Source: UBA5336 sp039818165 (GTDB lineage: Bacteria; Pseudomonadota; Alphaproteobacteria; Caulobacterales; Hyphomonadaceae). Taken from it: DNA of 64,000 nt. The position numbers and the translations under genes are program-made. The notes beneath the pieces are model-generated. The model searched no databases. It was not told where the DNA came from and saw only the letters and a program-made list of their open reading frames with translations. The stretch lies in assembly GCA_039818165.1 (NCBI GenBank), contig JBCBUL010000007.1, positions 1 to 64,000 on the forward strand, written 5' to 3'. Shown in pieces: positions 16,628-24,749 of this stretch; within the stretch, counting starts at the first letter, position 1; each line of letters opens with the position of its first letter.

Positions 16628-17378
16628 ACTGGTGGCTGAAGGGATCTGCGTTGACGCAGGCGAAAGACACTTGGTGAAGACGGCCAGCTTCCGCCTATCG
16701 CCCAGAGAACTTGTTGCGATCGTCGGGCCGAATGGAGCCGGAAAAACCAGCTTGCTCCGCGCGGCGCTTGGCCTCGTCTCCCCCAGCTCTGGCCAGGCCT
16801 CGCTGAACGGTGTGAATGTGCACGATCTCAGCGCCATGGACCGGGCAAGACAGGTGGCCTACCTGCCCCAAACTCGGCCTCTCGCCTGGCCAAGCCGTGT
16901 GCGCGACATCGTTGCCCTTGGGCGATTCAGCCATGGTGCGGCTCCGGGACGATTAAAAGGCGCTGATGCCGAAGCCGTCGACCGCGCGCTTAAAGCCGCA
17001 GACCTCACTGAACGGGCCGACCGAACCAGCGATACACTGTCTGGCGGAGAACTCGCCCGAATGCACTTCGCACGCGCCGTTGCCACAGAAGCGCCACTGC
17101 TGATTGCCGATGAGCCTGTCGCCGCCCTTGATCCGCGCCACCAGTTTCGAACGCTAGATCTGATCCAGGACTTTGTAGCGCGGGGTGGCGGGGCACTAGT
17201 TGTGCTCCACGATTTGAACCTGGCCGCGCGTTACGCCTCGCGCCTGATCTGGATGCAGGATGGTGCAATCATCGCTGATGGTGCGCCTGGCAAAACGCTT
17301 ACACCCGAACGAATTCGAACTGTTTTCGGCCTGAATGCCCAGATTTCGCCAGAAGGCGTACTCCTTACGCCGCCTTGA
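16620..17378 (+). CDS. btuD: cobalamin ABC transporter ATPase
   Basis: A 252-residue ABC ATPase: Walker A GPNGAGKT (residues 36-43), signature LSGGELARMHFARA, Walker B LLIADEPVAALD, and switch histidine in LVVLHDLNLAAR. Last gene of the B12 uptake operon. The sequence also fits siderophore ABC ATPases of the FepC class; the riboswitch settles the substrate. Its 3' end overlaps the small minus-strand frame ending at 17365. Confidence 0.94.
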   Translation: MTELVAEGICVDAGERHLVKTASFRLSPRELVAIVGPNGAGKTSLLRAALGLVSPSSGQASLNGVNVHDLSAMDRARQVAYLPQTRPLAWPSRVRDIVALGRFSHGAAPGRLKGADAEAVDRALKAADLTERADRTSDTLSGGELARMHFARAVATEAPLLIADEPVAALDPRHQFRTLDLIQDFVARGGGALVVLHDLNLAARYASRLIWMQDGAIIADGAPGKTLTPERIRTVFGLNAQISPEGVLLTPP

Positions 17379-17559
17379 TACGACTGCTTTCCAGTTTTGA
17401 AATCTCGCTGGTCAGCCATTGGTAATGCGTTTCGAGCCGCTGGACCTGGGCCAGGTCTATGTCGGGCTGGCGTGCCAATTCCTCGCGCCAGGCCTCTACA
17501 ACCCGCACCTGGGTCTTCAACCAGCCCAGCAGGGACATCCGATCCAACGGCACACACAT
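17365..17559 (-). CDS. small hypothetical helical protein
   Basis: A 64-residue frame starting MCVPLDRMSLLGWLKTQVRVV and continuing as amphipathic helix (LAQVQRLETHYQWLTSEISKLESSR), ending KAA. The composition looks coding (few rare residues, regular heptads), but I recognise no family. The frame is open to 17628 with an earlier start. It converges on and overlaps the btuD end by 14 bases. No function is proposed. Confidence 0.5.
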   Translation of the reverse strand: MCVPLDRMSLLGWLKTQVRVVEAWREELARQPDIDLAQVQRLETHYQWLTSEISKLESSRIKAA

Positions 17560-17720
17560 GGCAAAGTCCTTTTGTTCGTTTTGAGACGCATTCTCACAAA
17601 GCGATAACAGGTTTTGCGTATAATGCAACTCATTCTCAATGATGACCCTTTTCGTCTCCCGCCTCTAGCAGGTAGGGGCCGAGTTCTGATCAATCGGTTC
17701 TGGCGCCAGCGTGCGGCGGC

Positions 17721-19016
17721 CTAAGCCATCGCGAAGGGGTCGCGTACGAGGATGACGTCTTCGCGTTCTGGAGAGGTGGAGACCAACGCAATGGGACACT
17801 TCACCAACTCTTCCAGGCGACGGACATATTTAATGGCTTCCGCCGGGAGTTGGCCCCATTCGCGTGCGCCGCGCGTGCTCGCGCTCCACCCGGGCAAAGA
17901 CTCATAAATCGGTTCGACGGCAGCTTGCTCGGTCATCCCGGCCGGGAAGTGATCGAGTATCTGATCGCCCAGCCTGTAGCCGGTGCAGACGCGGATCTCG
18001 TCGAACCCGTCGAGCACATCCAGCTTGGTGAGAGCGAGGCCGCTTATGCCCGAAGTGGCGCAAGCTTGGCGCACCATCACCGCGTCAAACCACCCACAGC
18101 GGCGCGCCCGGCCTGTGGTCGTTCCGAATTCATGGCCACGCTCGCCCAGGCGTTGTCCAATCTCATCTTCCAGCTCCGTCGGGAACGGCCCTGCGCCCAC
18201 CCGGGTCGTGTACGCCTTGGCGAGACCGAGGACATAACTGATGGCATTCGGCCCCACGCCGGAGCCCGCCGCGGCCGCGCCTGCCACCACGTTGGAACTG
18301 GTCACGAAAGGATAGGTACCGTGGTCCACATCCAGCATGACCCCCTGCGCGCCTTCGAACAGGATGCGGCGTCCAAGCTGCACACTGTCGGACAATTTTC
18401 GCCAAACCGGCTGGGCATAGGGCAGGATTTTCGCCGCCAGAGCCAGGAGATCTGCCTTCAGCGCCGCGCCATCTGGCTCGCCGAGGCCAAGGCCGGTGCG
18501 GAGGGGCCGGTGGTGGGCAAGCAAGCGCTCGATCTTCAGGTCCAGAGCGGCTGGATCAGCCAGGTCGGCCACACGAATGGCCCGGCGCCCGACCCGGTCT
18601 TCATAGGCTGGGCCAATGCCGCGCTTGGTGGTCCCGATCTTCGCATCGCCAAGGGCGCCCTCACGGGCTGCGTCAATGTCTTTGTGCCATGGCAGGATGA
18701 TACTGGCATTGTCGGCCAGGATGAGGTCGTCAGGGCCAAGGGTTACGCCTTCACGGGCCATCCCCTCAATCTCGGAGAGAAACTGCCAAGGGTCGACAAC
18801 GACACCGTTTCCGATGACCGAGAGTTTGCCGCCGCGCACCACGCCGGACGGCAGCAAGTGAAGCTTGAAGGTCTTGTTGCCAATGACGAGGGTGTGGCCC
18901 GCATTGTGCCCGCCCTGGAAGCGCACGATGACATCGGCCCGGTGGCTGAGCCAATCGACAATCTTGCCTTTGCCCTCATCGCCCCATTGGGCCCCTACAA
19001 CGACCACGCCTGCCAT
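17721..19016 (-). CDS. purA: adenylosuccinate synthetase
   Basis: A 431-residue enzyme joining IMP and aspartate with GTP in AMP synthesis. Visible motifs: GAQWGDEGKGKIVDWLS at the N-terminus (P-loop and catalytic Asp), FQGGHNAGHTLVI with the catalytic His, GTTKRGIGPAYEDR, and the DVDHGTYPFVTSSN segment. Length is normal. ATG 19016 (MAGVVVV) is the family start; 29 extra upstream codons are open but not conserved. Confidence 0.97.
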   Translation of the reverse strand: MAGVVVVGAQWGDEGKGKIVDWLSHRADVIVRFQGGHNAGHTLVIGNKTFKLHLLPSGVVRGGKLSVIGNGVVVDPWQFLSEIEGMAREGVTLGPDDLILADNASIILPWHKDIDAAREGALGDAKIGTTKRGIGPAYEDRVGRRAIRVADLADPAALDLKIERLLAHHRPLRTGLGLGEPDGAALKADLLALAAKILPYAQPVWRKLSDSVQLGRRILFEGAQGVMLDVDHGTYPFVTSSNVVAGAAAAGSGVGPNAISYVLGLAKAYTTRVGAGPFPTELEDEIGQRLGERGHEFGTTTGRARRCGWFDAVMVRQACATSGISGLALTKLDVLDGFDEIRVCTGYRLGDQILDHFPAGMTEQAAVEPIYESLPGWSASTRGAREWGQLPAEAIKYVRRLEELVKCPIALVSTSPEREDVILVRDPFAMA

Positions 19017-19191
19017 CTCGGCTCCTTCGCGCTTACTCTCAAGGCCGCGCAAAGACGCATGTTCGCACAGTTTTGGCAAGCCGGTCGGCGATAGCGCAAT
19101 CAAGGTTAATCAGACCAAAGAGATTTATGCTCGCCCGCGCACGGTATCTCAGGGCTTACATGATTGAGTGGCGGGCTGAGAGGGGCACTTT

Positions 19192-20034
19192 ATGTGTTTT
19201 CATAAGCCAGCCGCCCTCGGCGCCATAACAGCCCTGATGCTGACCAGCGCGCCGGAGGCAACAGCAGAGATCGTCGATCGCCCGGGCTTCCGTGTCCAGG
19301 GCGCTGTTGTCGTGTGGGCTGCAGACGAGACAGGCACCTCACCCATCGTTTCTGATTTCATTATTGATACCGGTACGGGCAATAATGCTGTCGCATCGGG
19401 CGATACGGACCTGATCGCAGGTGCAGATGCTCGGACCGTCGTGACCGGCTCGCTGACCTATTTCGACAACTCGATCGCCGATGAACAGGGCGCTCCGTTA
19501 AGGATCCAGCGCATCCCCGGCGGCGGCTTCAACACGGATGTGGACGTCAGCGGGGTCATGGATGTGAACGATACGTTCGCGCCCTTCCGCATTCGCGGGA
19601 ACAGCGACATCAATACGCGCCGCATGGAGATCTTCTCCAGCTTCTATGTCGCCTCGAATGTACCATTTTCGATTGATGGCATCGCGACCCCTATCGGCGA
19701 TACGACCCCCGCCCAGATGAACCGTATGCGCGCTTACTTTGATGGCGTCACCGTTTCTGGCGATGATGGCCTGCCCTTTGGCAGCGCTGCGCAGTTTCCA
19801 CATTCAGACGGCGTGACCGGCGGGCGACGCATGAATGGACGGCGGTTCTCCAACTGGACGACATCCCGGCCTGTTTTCCGCGGCAACCAACGCACAGCCG
19901 CCAGCCGCGGCACGCTCGCAGAGCAATCGGTGCGGTTCGACATTCGTTACCGATACAATTCCGGTGATGTGGATCTGGCAGATGGCGTTTTCGACGCCGA
20001 AGCCGAAATCGTCTATACGGTGTTCATTCCCTAA
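19192..20034 (+). CDS. secreted protein of unknown function
   Basis: A 280-residue protein with a signal peptide (AALGAITALMLTSAPEATAE). The mature part is beta-rich, with few charged helices and repeated short hydrophobic strands, ending in VRFDIRYRYNSGDVDLADGVFDAEAEIVYTVFIP. That ending resembles the last strand of pilin-like or coat-protein beta sandwiches, but I do not recognise a family. It has its own promoter region divergent from purA and converges on mtgA with a four-base overlap. Confidence 0.75.
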   Translation: MCFHKPAALGAITALMLTSAPEATAEIVDRPGFRVQGAVVVWAADETGTSPIVSDFIIDTGTGNNAVASGDTDLIAGADARTVVTGSLTYFDNSIADEQGAPLRIQRIPGGGFNTDVDVSGVMDVNDTFAPFRIRGNSDINTRRMEIFSSFYVASNVPFSIDGIATPIGDTTPAQMNRMRAYFDGVTVSGDDGLPFGSAAQFPHSDGVTGGRRMNGRRFSNWTTSRPVFRGNQRTAASRGTLAEQSVRFDIRYRYNSGDVDLADGVFDAEAEIVYTVFIP

Positions 20035-20768
20035 TTGCCGAGAACGCACGAATCGAGCCCATCTCGGCGCACAACGCCCATACGGGCCTGGATGGTAGCA
20101 GCGCGTGAGCGCACATATGGGCCTGGCGGGTCAACGCGCCAGCGATTGGGATTTGGCAAAACTGCTGCCAGAAGCGCCGCCTCGCGCTGGGTGAGGTCCC
20201 TTGCCCGCTTGTTGAATCGCAAGCGCGCCGCTGCCTCGATGCCAAAAATTCCGTCGCCCCATTCAGCAACGTTCAGATAATGCTCCATCACCCGGCGCTT
20301 GCCCCACACCGTATCGGTGAACATGGCCATCCAGGCGTCACCGGCTTTTCGCGGTAGGCCTCCCCCATTCCAGAAGAACAGGTTCTTGGCTGTTTGCTGC
20401 GAAATCGTGGATGCGCCGCGCAGGCCCTCCCCCGCGCGCCATTCCCGCCAGGCGACCCGGACAGCTTCGAAATCGACGCCTGGATGGCTGCAAAAGCCCG
20501 TATCCTCGGCAGCGATCACGGCACGGACAACATTCGGGCTGATCTCTTCGAGCGGCGTGATGTTTCGCCAGATCGTTTCTTCGCTGAAACTGCGCTGGGC
20601 CATCAAAATGGTTCCCGGCGACGGCAAAACCGCTAGGGCGAGGGCATAAAGATGCAGGCCAGCGACAAAGATCAACAGCGCGACGGCCAGCCGCTTTAGC
20701 CAGCGTGTCGGGCGCGCTCTAAACCATCCCCAGATCGCTGGCGGCGGCTTGCCATTCGGCTCTGACAT
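20031..20768 (-). CDS. mtgA: monofunctional peptidoglycan glycosyltransferase
   Basis: A 245-residue GT51 enzyme polymerising lipid II into glycan strands. An N-terminal membrane anchor (residues 25-45) precedes the catalytic domain. The catalytic Glu lies in AAEDTGFCSHPGVDF, and the family blocks RGASTISQQTAKNLFFWNG, KRRVMEHYLNVAEWGDGIFG and FNKRARDLTQREAALLAAVLPNP are all intact. The start lies 50 bases inside the upstream queG gene. Confidence 0.95.
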   Translation of the reverse strand: MSEPNGKPPPAIWGWFRARPTRWLKRLAVALLIFVAGLHLYALALAVLPSPGTILMAQRSFSEETIWRNITPLEEISPNVVRAVIAAEDTGFCSHPGVDFEAVRVAWREWRAGEGLRGASTISQQTAKNLFFWNGGGLPRKAGDAWMAMFTDTVWGKRRVMEHYLNVAEWGDGIFGIEAAARLRFNKRARDLTQREAALLAAVLPNPNRWRVDPPGPYVRSRAATIQARMGVVRRDGLDSCVLGN

Positions 20769-21846
20769 CCAGATCGTCCTCTAAAGGCTCGCGCGCGGCC
20801 CTCTCGCGCTGAAACGTGTCAGCATCAAGGCGCGACAGGGCCCAGACTGCAGCCCCGCGCACAAGGCTGGACTGGTCAGAAAGGCGCGGCAGCAGGGCCC
20901 GCACCAGCGTCGCTGAGCCACTGTTGCCGATGGCGATCACTACATTGCGGACAAACCGGTCCCGGCCTGTTCGCTTGATCGGGGAGCCGCTGAAATAGGC
21001 CCGGAACGCCTCATCATCCAAGGCAGAAAGACTTGCGAGCTCTGGTAGTGTTGTGGCGCTCCGCGCCTTCAATTTGGCTTCACGGGCTTGCTGGGCGAAT
21101 TTGTTCCAAGGGCAGACGGCAAGGCAATCATCACACCCATAGATGCGGTTCCCCATGGCGGTGCGGAATTCCCTTGGCACCTGCCCTTTGTGCTCAATAG
21201 TAAGATAGGAGATGCAGCGCCTCGCATCGAGTTGGTATGGCGCAGGGAAAGCGTCAGTCGGACAGGCATCCAGACACGCTCGACATGAGCCACAGTGGTC
21301 TATCTCGGCGGCGTCGGGCGTAAGCTCTGCCGTGGTCAGCATTGCGCCAAGAAACGTCCAGTTGCCAAGCGACCGCGAGACAAGGTTCGTGTGCTTGCCC
21401 TGCCAACCAAGGCCGGCGCGGGCGGCCAGGGGCTTCTCCATAAGCGGCGCCGTATCAACGAACACTTTTACGCCTTCGCCGGTGCGTTCGGCGAATCCAC
21501 GTGCCAGCTGCTTCAAGCGCTTTTTGAGGAGGTCATGGTAATCGACCCCTCGAGCATAAACGGAGACGTTGCCCCGGTCGCGCGCGACGAGGTTGTCCAT
21601 GGGATCATGGTCGGGCCCATAGGTCATGGCGACCATCACGGCTGACTTGGCCTCAGGCCACATCGCCGTCGGCGCCCGGCGCCGTTCAAGCGTATCTTCA
21701 AACCAGACCATATCGCCATGGCGGCCCGCTTCGACGAAGGCCGCAAGCCGAGAGCCTGCCTCCCAGGGAACATCCGCCCGGGCAATCCGGCAATCATCAA
21801 AGCCGAGCTCCCCTGCATGGGATTTCAGATGGTCTTCGGGCGTCAT
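20719..21846 (-). CDS. queG: epoxyqueuosine reductase
   Basis: A 375-residue enzyme for the last step of queuosine synthesis in tRNA. It has two [4Fe-4S] clusters (CGSCRACLDACPTDAF and CDDCLAVCPWNKF) and a cobalamin-binding N-terminal domain; a HEAT-like tail follows (LVRALLPRLSDQSSLVRGAAVWALSRL). QueG needs B12, which fits the B12 uptake operon in this window. Its last 50 bases overlap mtgA. Confidence 0.96.
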   Translation of the reverse strand: MTPEDHLKSHAGELGFDDCRIARADVPWEAGSRLAAFVEAGRHGDMVWFEDTLERRRAPTAMWPEAKSAVMVAMTYGPDHDPMDNLVARDRGNVSVYARGVDYHDLLKKRLKQLARGFAERTGEGVKVFVDTAPLMEKPLAARAGLGWQGKHTNLVSRSLGNWTFLGAMLTTAELTPDAAEIDHCGSCRACLDACPTDAFPAPYQLDARRCISYLTIEHKGQVPREFRTAMGNRIYGCDDCLAVCPWNKFAQQAREAKLKARSATTLPELASLSALDDEAFRAYFSGSPIKRTGRDRFVRNVVIAIGNSGSATLVRALLPRLSDQSSLVRGAAVWALSRLDADTFQRERAAREPLEDDLDVRAEWQAAASDLGMV

Positions 21847-21879
21847 GGCGTCGTGCTTAGACGAATTTTGTCAAAAGCG

Positions 21880-22407
21880 TTACTCAGCCGGCGCCGCGCT
21901 GGGGCCAGCGGGGTCCGTTGGCTTTGTGCGTGGCATGAACCGGTTTGGCCGCCAAACGCCTAAAACCACGTTGGCGATTGCGACCACCATGACGCCAACA
22001 CAGGTCCACCACTCCAAGCCAAGCAGGGATTGTAGAGCGTCAGCTGGCGCCGTTCCCGCAGCAATCTGGCTGGAGAGGTCAGCAGCATAATCTGCCTTGG
22101 CGCTGTCGATGGTCAGAACACCCTTGAACATCAGTATTCCCAGGAGCGCCTTGAACCAGACCCAGCCTTTGTCGAGAAAAGGCGTGTGAACCAGCATCGA
22201 GACAAGTCCCGACAAAAGACCAATCGCGAGAGACGGGACCAGAATGTATCCGCTGACGATCTCAAGAGATGCTCGCAAGCCGGCATAGGCGGCGGCATCC
22301 GTGGGCGTGGCGACCACAAGAAGCACCATGTAGGCCGCGAGACCGCCGATCAGGCCGCCAGCAGCAACCGTGTGCAGGATTTTGACGATCTTGCGCGCGC
22401 GCTGCAT
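21880..22407 (-). CDS. membrane protein, DUF2269-like
   Basis: A 175-residue protein with about four transmembrane helices (near 12-33, 50-72, 84-98, 132-150) and a Pro/Ala-rich tail. The opening KIVKILHTVAAGGLIGGLAAYMVLL resembles DUF2269-type integral membrane proteins. No catalytic motif is seen. It lies 33 bases upstream of queG on the same strand and could share its transcript. Confidence 0.72.
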   Translation of the reverse strand: MQRARKIVKILHTVAAGGLIGGLAAYMVLLVVATPTDAAAYAGLRASLEIVSGYILVPSLAIGLLSGLVSMLVHTPFLDKGWVWFKALLGILMFKGVLTIDSAKADYAADLSSQIAAGTAPADALQSLLGLEWWTCVGVMVVAIANVVLGVWRPNRFMPRTKPTDPAGPSAAPAE

Positions 22408-22465
22408 GGCTTGGCTCCGGCTTGCTTCCCACTTCCTCTAGAGGGTGGGCCTCGCAACGCCGCGA

Positions 22466-23530
22466 TCAAGAGGCAATGGTGATCTTGCGGCCGTGGGGAT
22501 CTGCATGGGCGATCACGCGGCGGTGCCCGCCCGGCCAGGTGACAAGGTCAACCGGATGGGCATTGGAACTTCCGTTGGGAACGAAAACCCGCTCCGGTTC
22601 GAATCTGAGCCAGGCAAGGCGCTGGGTCTCATTGGCCCCCGCACCAGCTCTCTCAATAGCGGCGGAAGCCCGCTCATGGGTTTGCCGATCAAAGTATTGC
22701 CACGCAATTGAATGGTAAATCACCGTGGTGCCAACGGGGAGCGTGCCAGCCAATTGGGTCTCCAACCAATCGGCAGCATCGGCCTTGTCCACGGAGATCC
22801 CACGGTGTCGGGCCAATTCCGTCGCGGCGCGAACGCGCTCAAGCCTGTCAGTCTGGTCGGGCCAGATGTACGCCTGAAGCGCAAGACGCGCGTCCGGGTC
22901 TTCTATGTCGAGTGGTGACTGGTCACAGGCCTTCCGGCTTTCGATCTGGAATGTCGCCGGAAGGGCTGGGGCCGCACCCTCCCACGCGCTGGAGATGACC
23001 GGTGCACCGGGCGCCCCTTCACGCGTCCAGTGGCCTCCGTCATACCCAAACGCGTCCCAATGCTGGTTCAGGCCCGCACTGGCGCCGATTTCGAGCAGAT
23101 GGAGCGGTCCCTCCAACGTTGCGAACCCCGGCAGGAGCGCGATTGAACGGCGGGTTTCGTTGGTCTGGGGTGTGTTTTTTAGGAACGCCGCCACCCAACC
23201 TCGATGGGTCTCCAGCGCTGCGTAGACTGCCGGAAGTGTCTCGGTCATGTCCCAATCGGGGCGCTGGGTCGGATACTGCCGGGCTAGCGCCTCATCTTTC
23301 CCAGACAGAACCAGGGCGTGGAGCGCACCGGCAACACGTAGTGGGCCCGCATCTGCCGCGTTGGGCTGCAACGGCGCGTCACCACTCAGCAGGCCATCCA
23401 GAACAGAACCATTGCCAAGCTGCGCCGCTAGGCCCCGCAGCAAAGCCGCGTTGAACGGCGAGCCGAGCCGCTCGCACCATTCGGCCTGTTTGTTAAAGTG
23501 GGCGGCGTGTTTCGACAGAGAATCTGACAT
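22466..23530 (-). CDS. DUF2332 family protein
   Basis: A 354-residue soluble protein with the DUF2332 pattern: HAAHFNKQAEWCERLGSPFNAALLRGLA at the start, then LLEIGASAGLNQHWDAF (a methyltransferase-like glycine motif) and TTVIYHSIAWQYF near residue 275. The biochemical function is unknown to me; the glycine-rich EIGASAG motif hints at a Rossmann fold. ATG 23530 lies 15 bases after the cysH stop, so it is the likely last gene of the cys operon. Confidence 0.82.
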   Translation of the reverse strand: MSDSLSKHAAHFNKQAEWCERLGSPFNAALLRGLAAQLGNGSVLDGLLSGDAPLQPNAADAGPLRVAGALHALVLSGKDEALARQYPTQRPDWDMTETLPAVYAALETHRGWVAAFLKNTPQTNETRRSIALLPGFATLEGPLHLLEIGASAGLNQHWDAFGYDGGHWTREGAPGAPVISSAWEGAAPALPATFQIESRKACDQSPLDIEDPDARLALQAYIWPDQTDRLERVRAATELARHRGISVDKADAADWLETQLAGTLPVGTTVIYHSIAWQYFDRQTHERASAAIERAGAGANETQRLAWLRFEPERVFVPNGSSNAHPVDLVTWPGGHRRVIAHADPHGRKITIAS

Positions 23531-23544
23531 CGCGGCGAGCGATA

Positions 23545-24294
23545 TCAAAAAACCCGGGGGCGGTCTTCCTTATCCACGTGCAGGCCGCACTCGGTCTTTT
23601 CCATGCCCGCCCAACGGCCGGACCGAATATCGCCGGGGTCCTCTGCCGGCCGCGTGCATGGCCAGCATCCGATCGATGGATAGCCCTGGGCGACAAGCGG
23701 GTGCTTTGGCAGGCCTCGCTGGTGGAAGAACAGGTCGACATCGCCCTGGGTCCAGCTCGCAAGCGGGTTCACTTTGAAACGGCCACTTGCATGTTCGAAA
23801 ACAGGCAAGCTAAGCCGGGCGCCCCCATGGAAGCGCTTGCGCCCCGTGATCCAGGCACTGAATCCCTCAAGGGCTGGTTCCAGTGGACGCACCTTGCGCA
23901 GTGCACAGCACGCATCCGGATCGGACTTATGCAGGCCGCCCTTGGCGTCTTGAGCAGCCCGCTCCGCTTCATCAGGCGTGATGTTACGCACGCCGGTCAG
24001 GCCCAGCCTTTCGATCAACTGGTCGCGGTAGTCCAGCGTCTGCGGAAAATGCATGCCGGTTTCGAGGAAGATGATCGGCAGGTCAGGCTTTACGTCGGCG
24101 ATCAAGGCCAGCATGACGGCGCTTTCCGCACCGAAACTGGATACATAGGTGAGCTCGCCGGGCCACTCGCGCAGCATGGCGACGCGCAAAATGGTCTGGG
24201 CCGACGCCTCGCGCAACTCGCCGTTCAAGCGCGCGAGTTTATCGGTCACGGGCTCATCGGCGCGGCTGATCACATCGGCATAGGCCACTGGCAA
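23545..24294 (-). CDS. cysH: assimilatory adenylyl-sulfate (APS) reductase
   Basis: A 249-residue enzyme reducing activated sulfate to sulfite with thioredoxin. Two Cys pairs, Cys129-Cys130 and Cys210-x-x-Cys213, are the [4Fe-4S] ligands that mark APS reductases, unlike the cluster-free PAPS reductase of E. coli. The catalytic Cys236 sits in KTECGLH. The SSFGAESAVMLAL P-loop-like motif is at 52-64. APS specificity is inferred from the Cys pairs. Confidence 0.93.
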   Translation of the reverse strand: MPVAYADVISRADEPVTDKLARLNGELREASAQTILRVAMLREWPGELTYVSSFGAESAVMLALIADVKPDLPIIFLETGMHFPQTLDYRDQLIERLGLTGVRNITPDEAERAAQDAKGGLHKSDPDACCALRKVRPLEPALEGFSAWITGRKRFHGGARLSLPVFEHASGRFKVNPLASWTQGDVDLFFHQRGLPKHPLVAQGYPSIGCWPCTRPAEDPGDIRSGRWAGMEKTECGLHVDKEDRPRVF

Positions 24295-24302
24295 AACCTT
24301 CC

Positions 24303-24749
24303 TTAGCGCCTGTGTCTGGCGGCAAAAACAGTCTGCGCGCCGTCGGCGGCAGGCTGGTAGAAGGAGGAAAATTCCCCCATCGCTTCTAGGAAGGAAGGTA
24401 GGTCAGCACGGGTCGTCTCGTAAGCGTCAAACCCTGAACGGTGCATATAGAGAAGCTGATCCCTCAACACATGGCCCACCGCGCGGAGCTCTCCGGTAAA
24501 CTCCAAACGCCGCCTCAAGAGCTGCGCCTGGCTGTAGCCGCGTCCATCGGTGTATTTCGGGAAGTCCACTTCGATGCGCGCCAGAGAACCAAGGTATGGC
24601 GTCAAAACCGCCGGATCGTCCTCGGGTGAAAGCCGCACTCCGAATGCGGAATTCTGCGCGATCAAAGCGTCAGCAGCTTCGAGAAACTCGGCAAGCGTGT
24701 AGCTGGGTGTATCATCCTCGGCAGCAACGCCGTCCCTAATCAACGGCAT
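24303..24749 (-). CDS. DUF934 family protein of the sulfite-reduction operon
   Basis: A 148-residue protein beginning MPLIRDGVAAEDD. DUF934 marks include the IEVDFPKYTDGRGYSQAQLLRRRLEFTGELRAVGHVLRDQLLYMHRSGFDAY core. These proteins are encoded next to cysI across proteobacteria and are thought to assist sulfite or nitrite reduction; the mechanism is not known. Its start overlaps the cysI stop by 14 bases, so translation is coupled. Confidence 0.9.
   Translation of the reverse strand: MPLIRDGVAAEDDTPSYTLAEFLEAADALIAQNSAFGVRLSPEDDPAVLTPYLGSLARIEVDFPKYTDGRGYSQAQLLRRRLEFTGELRAVGHVLRDQLLYMHRSGFDAYETTRADLPSFLEAMGEFSSFYQPAADGAQTVFAARHRR

Noticed and set aside
17850..19094. Long open frame antisense to purA
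   Set aside because: Shadow frame of purA, whose motifs are all intact on the other strand.
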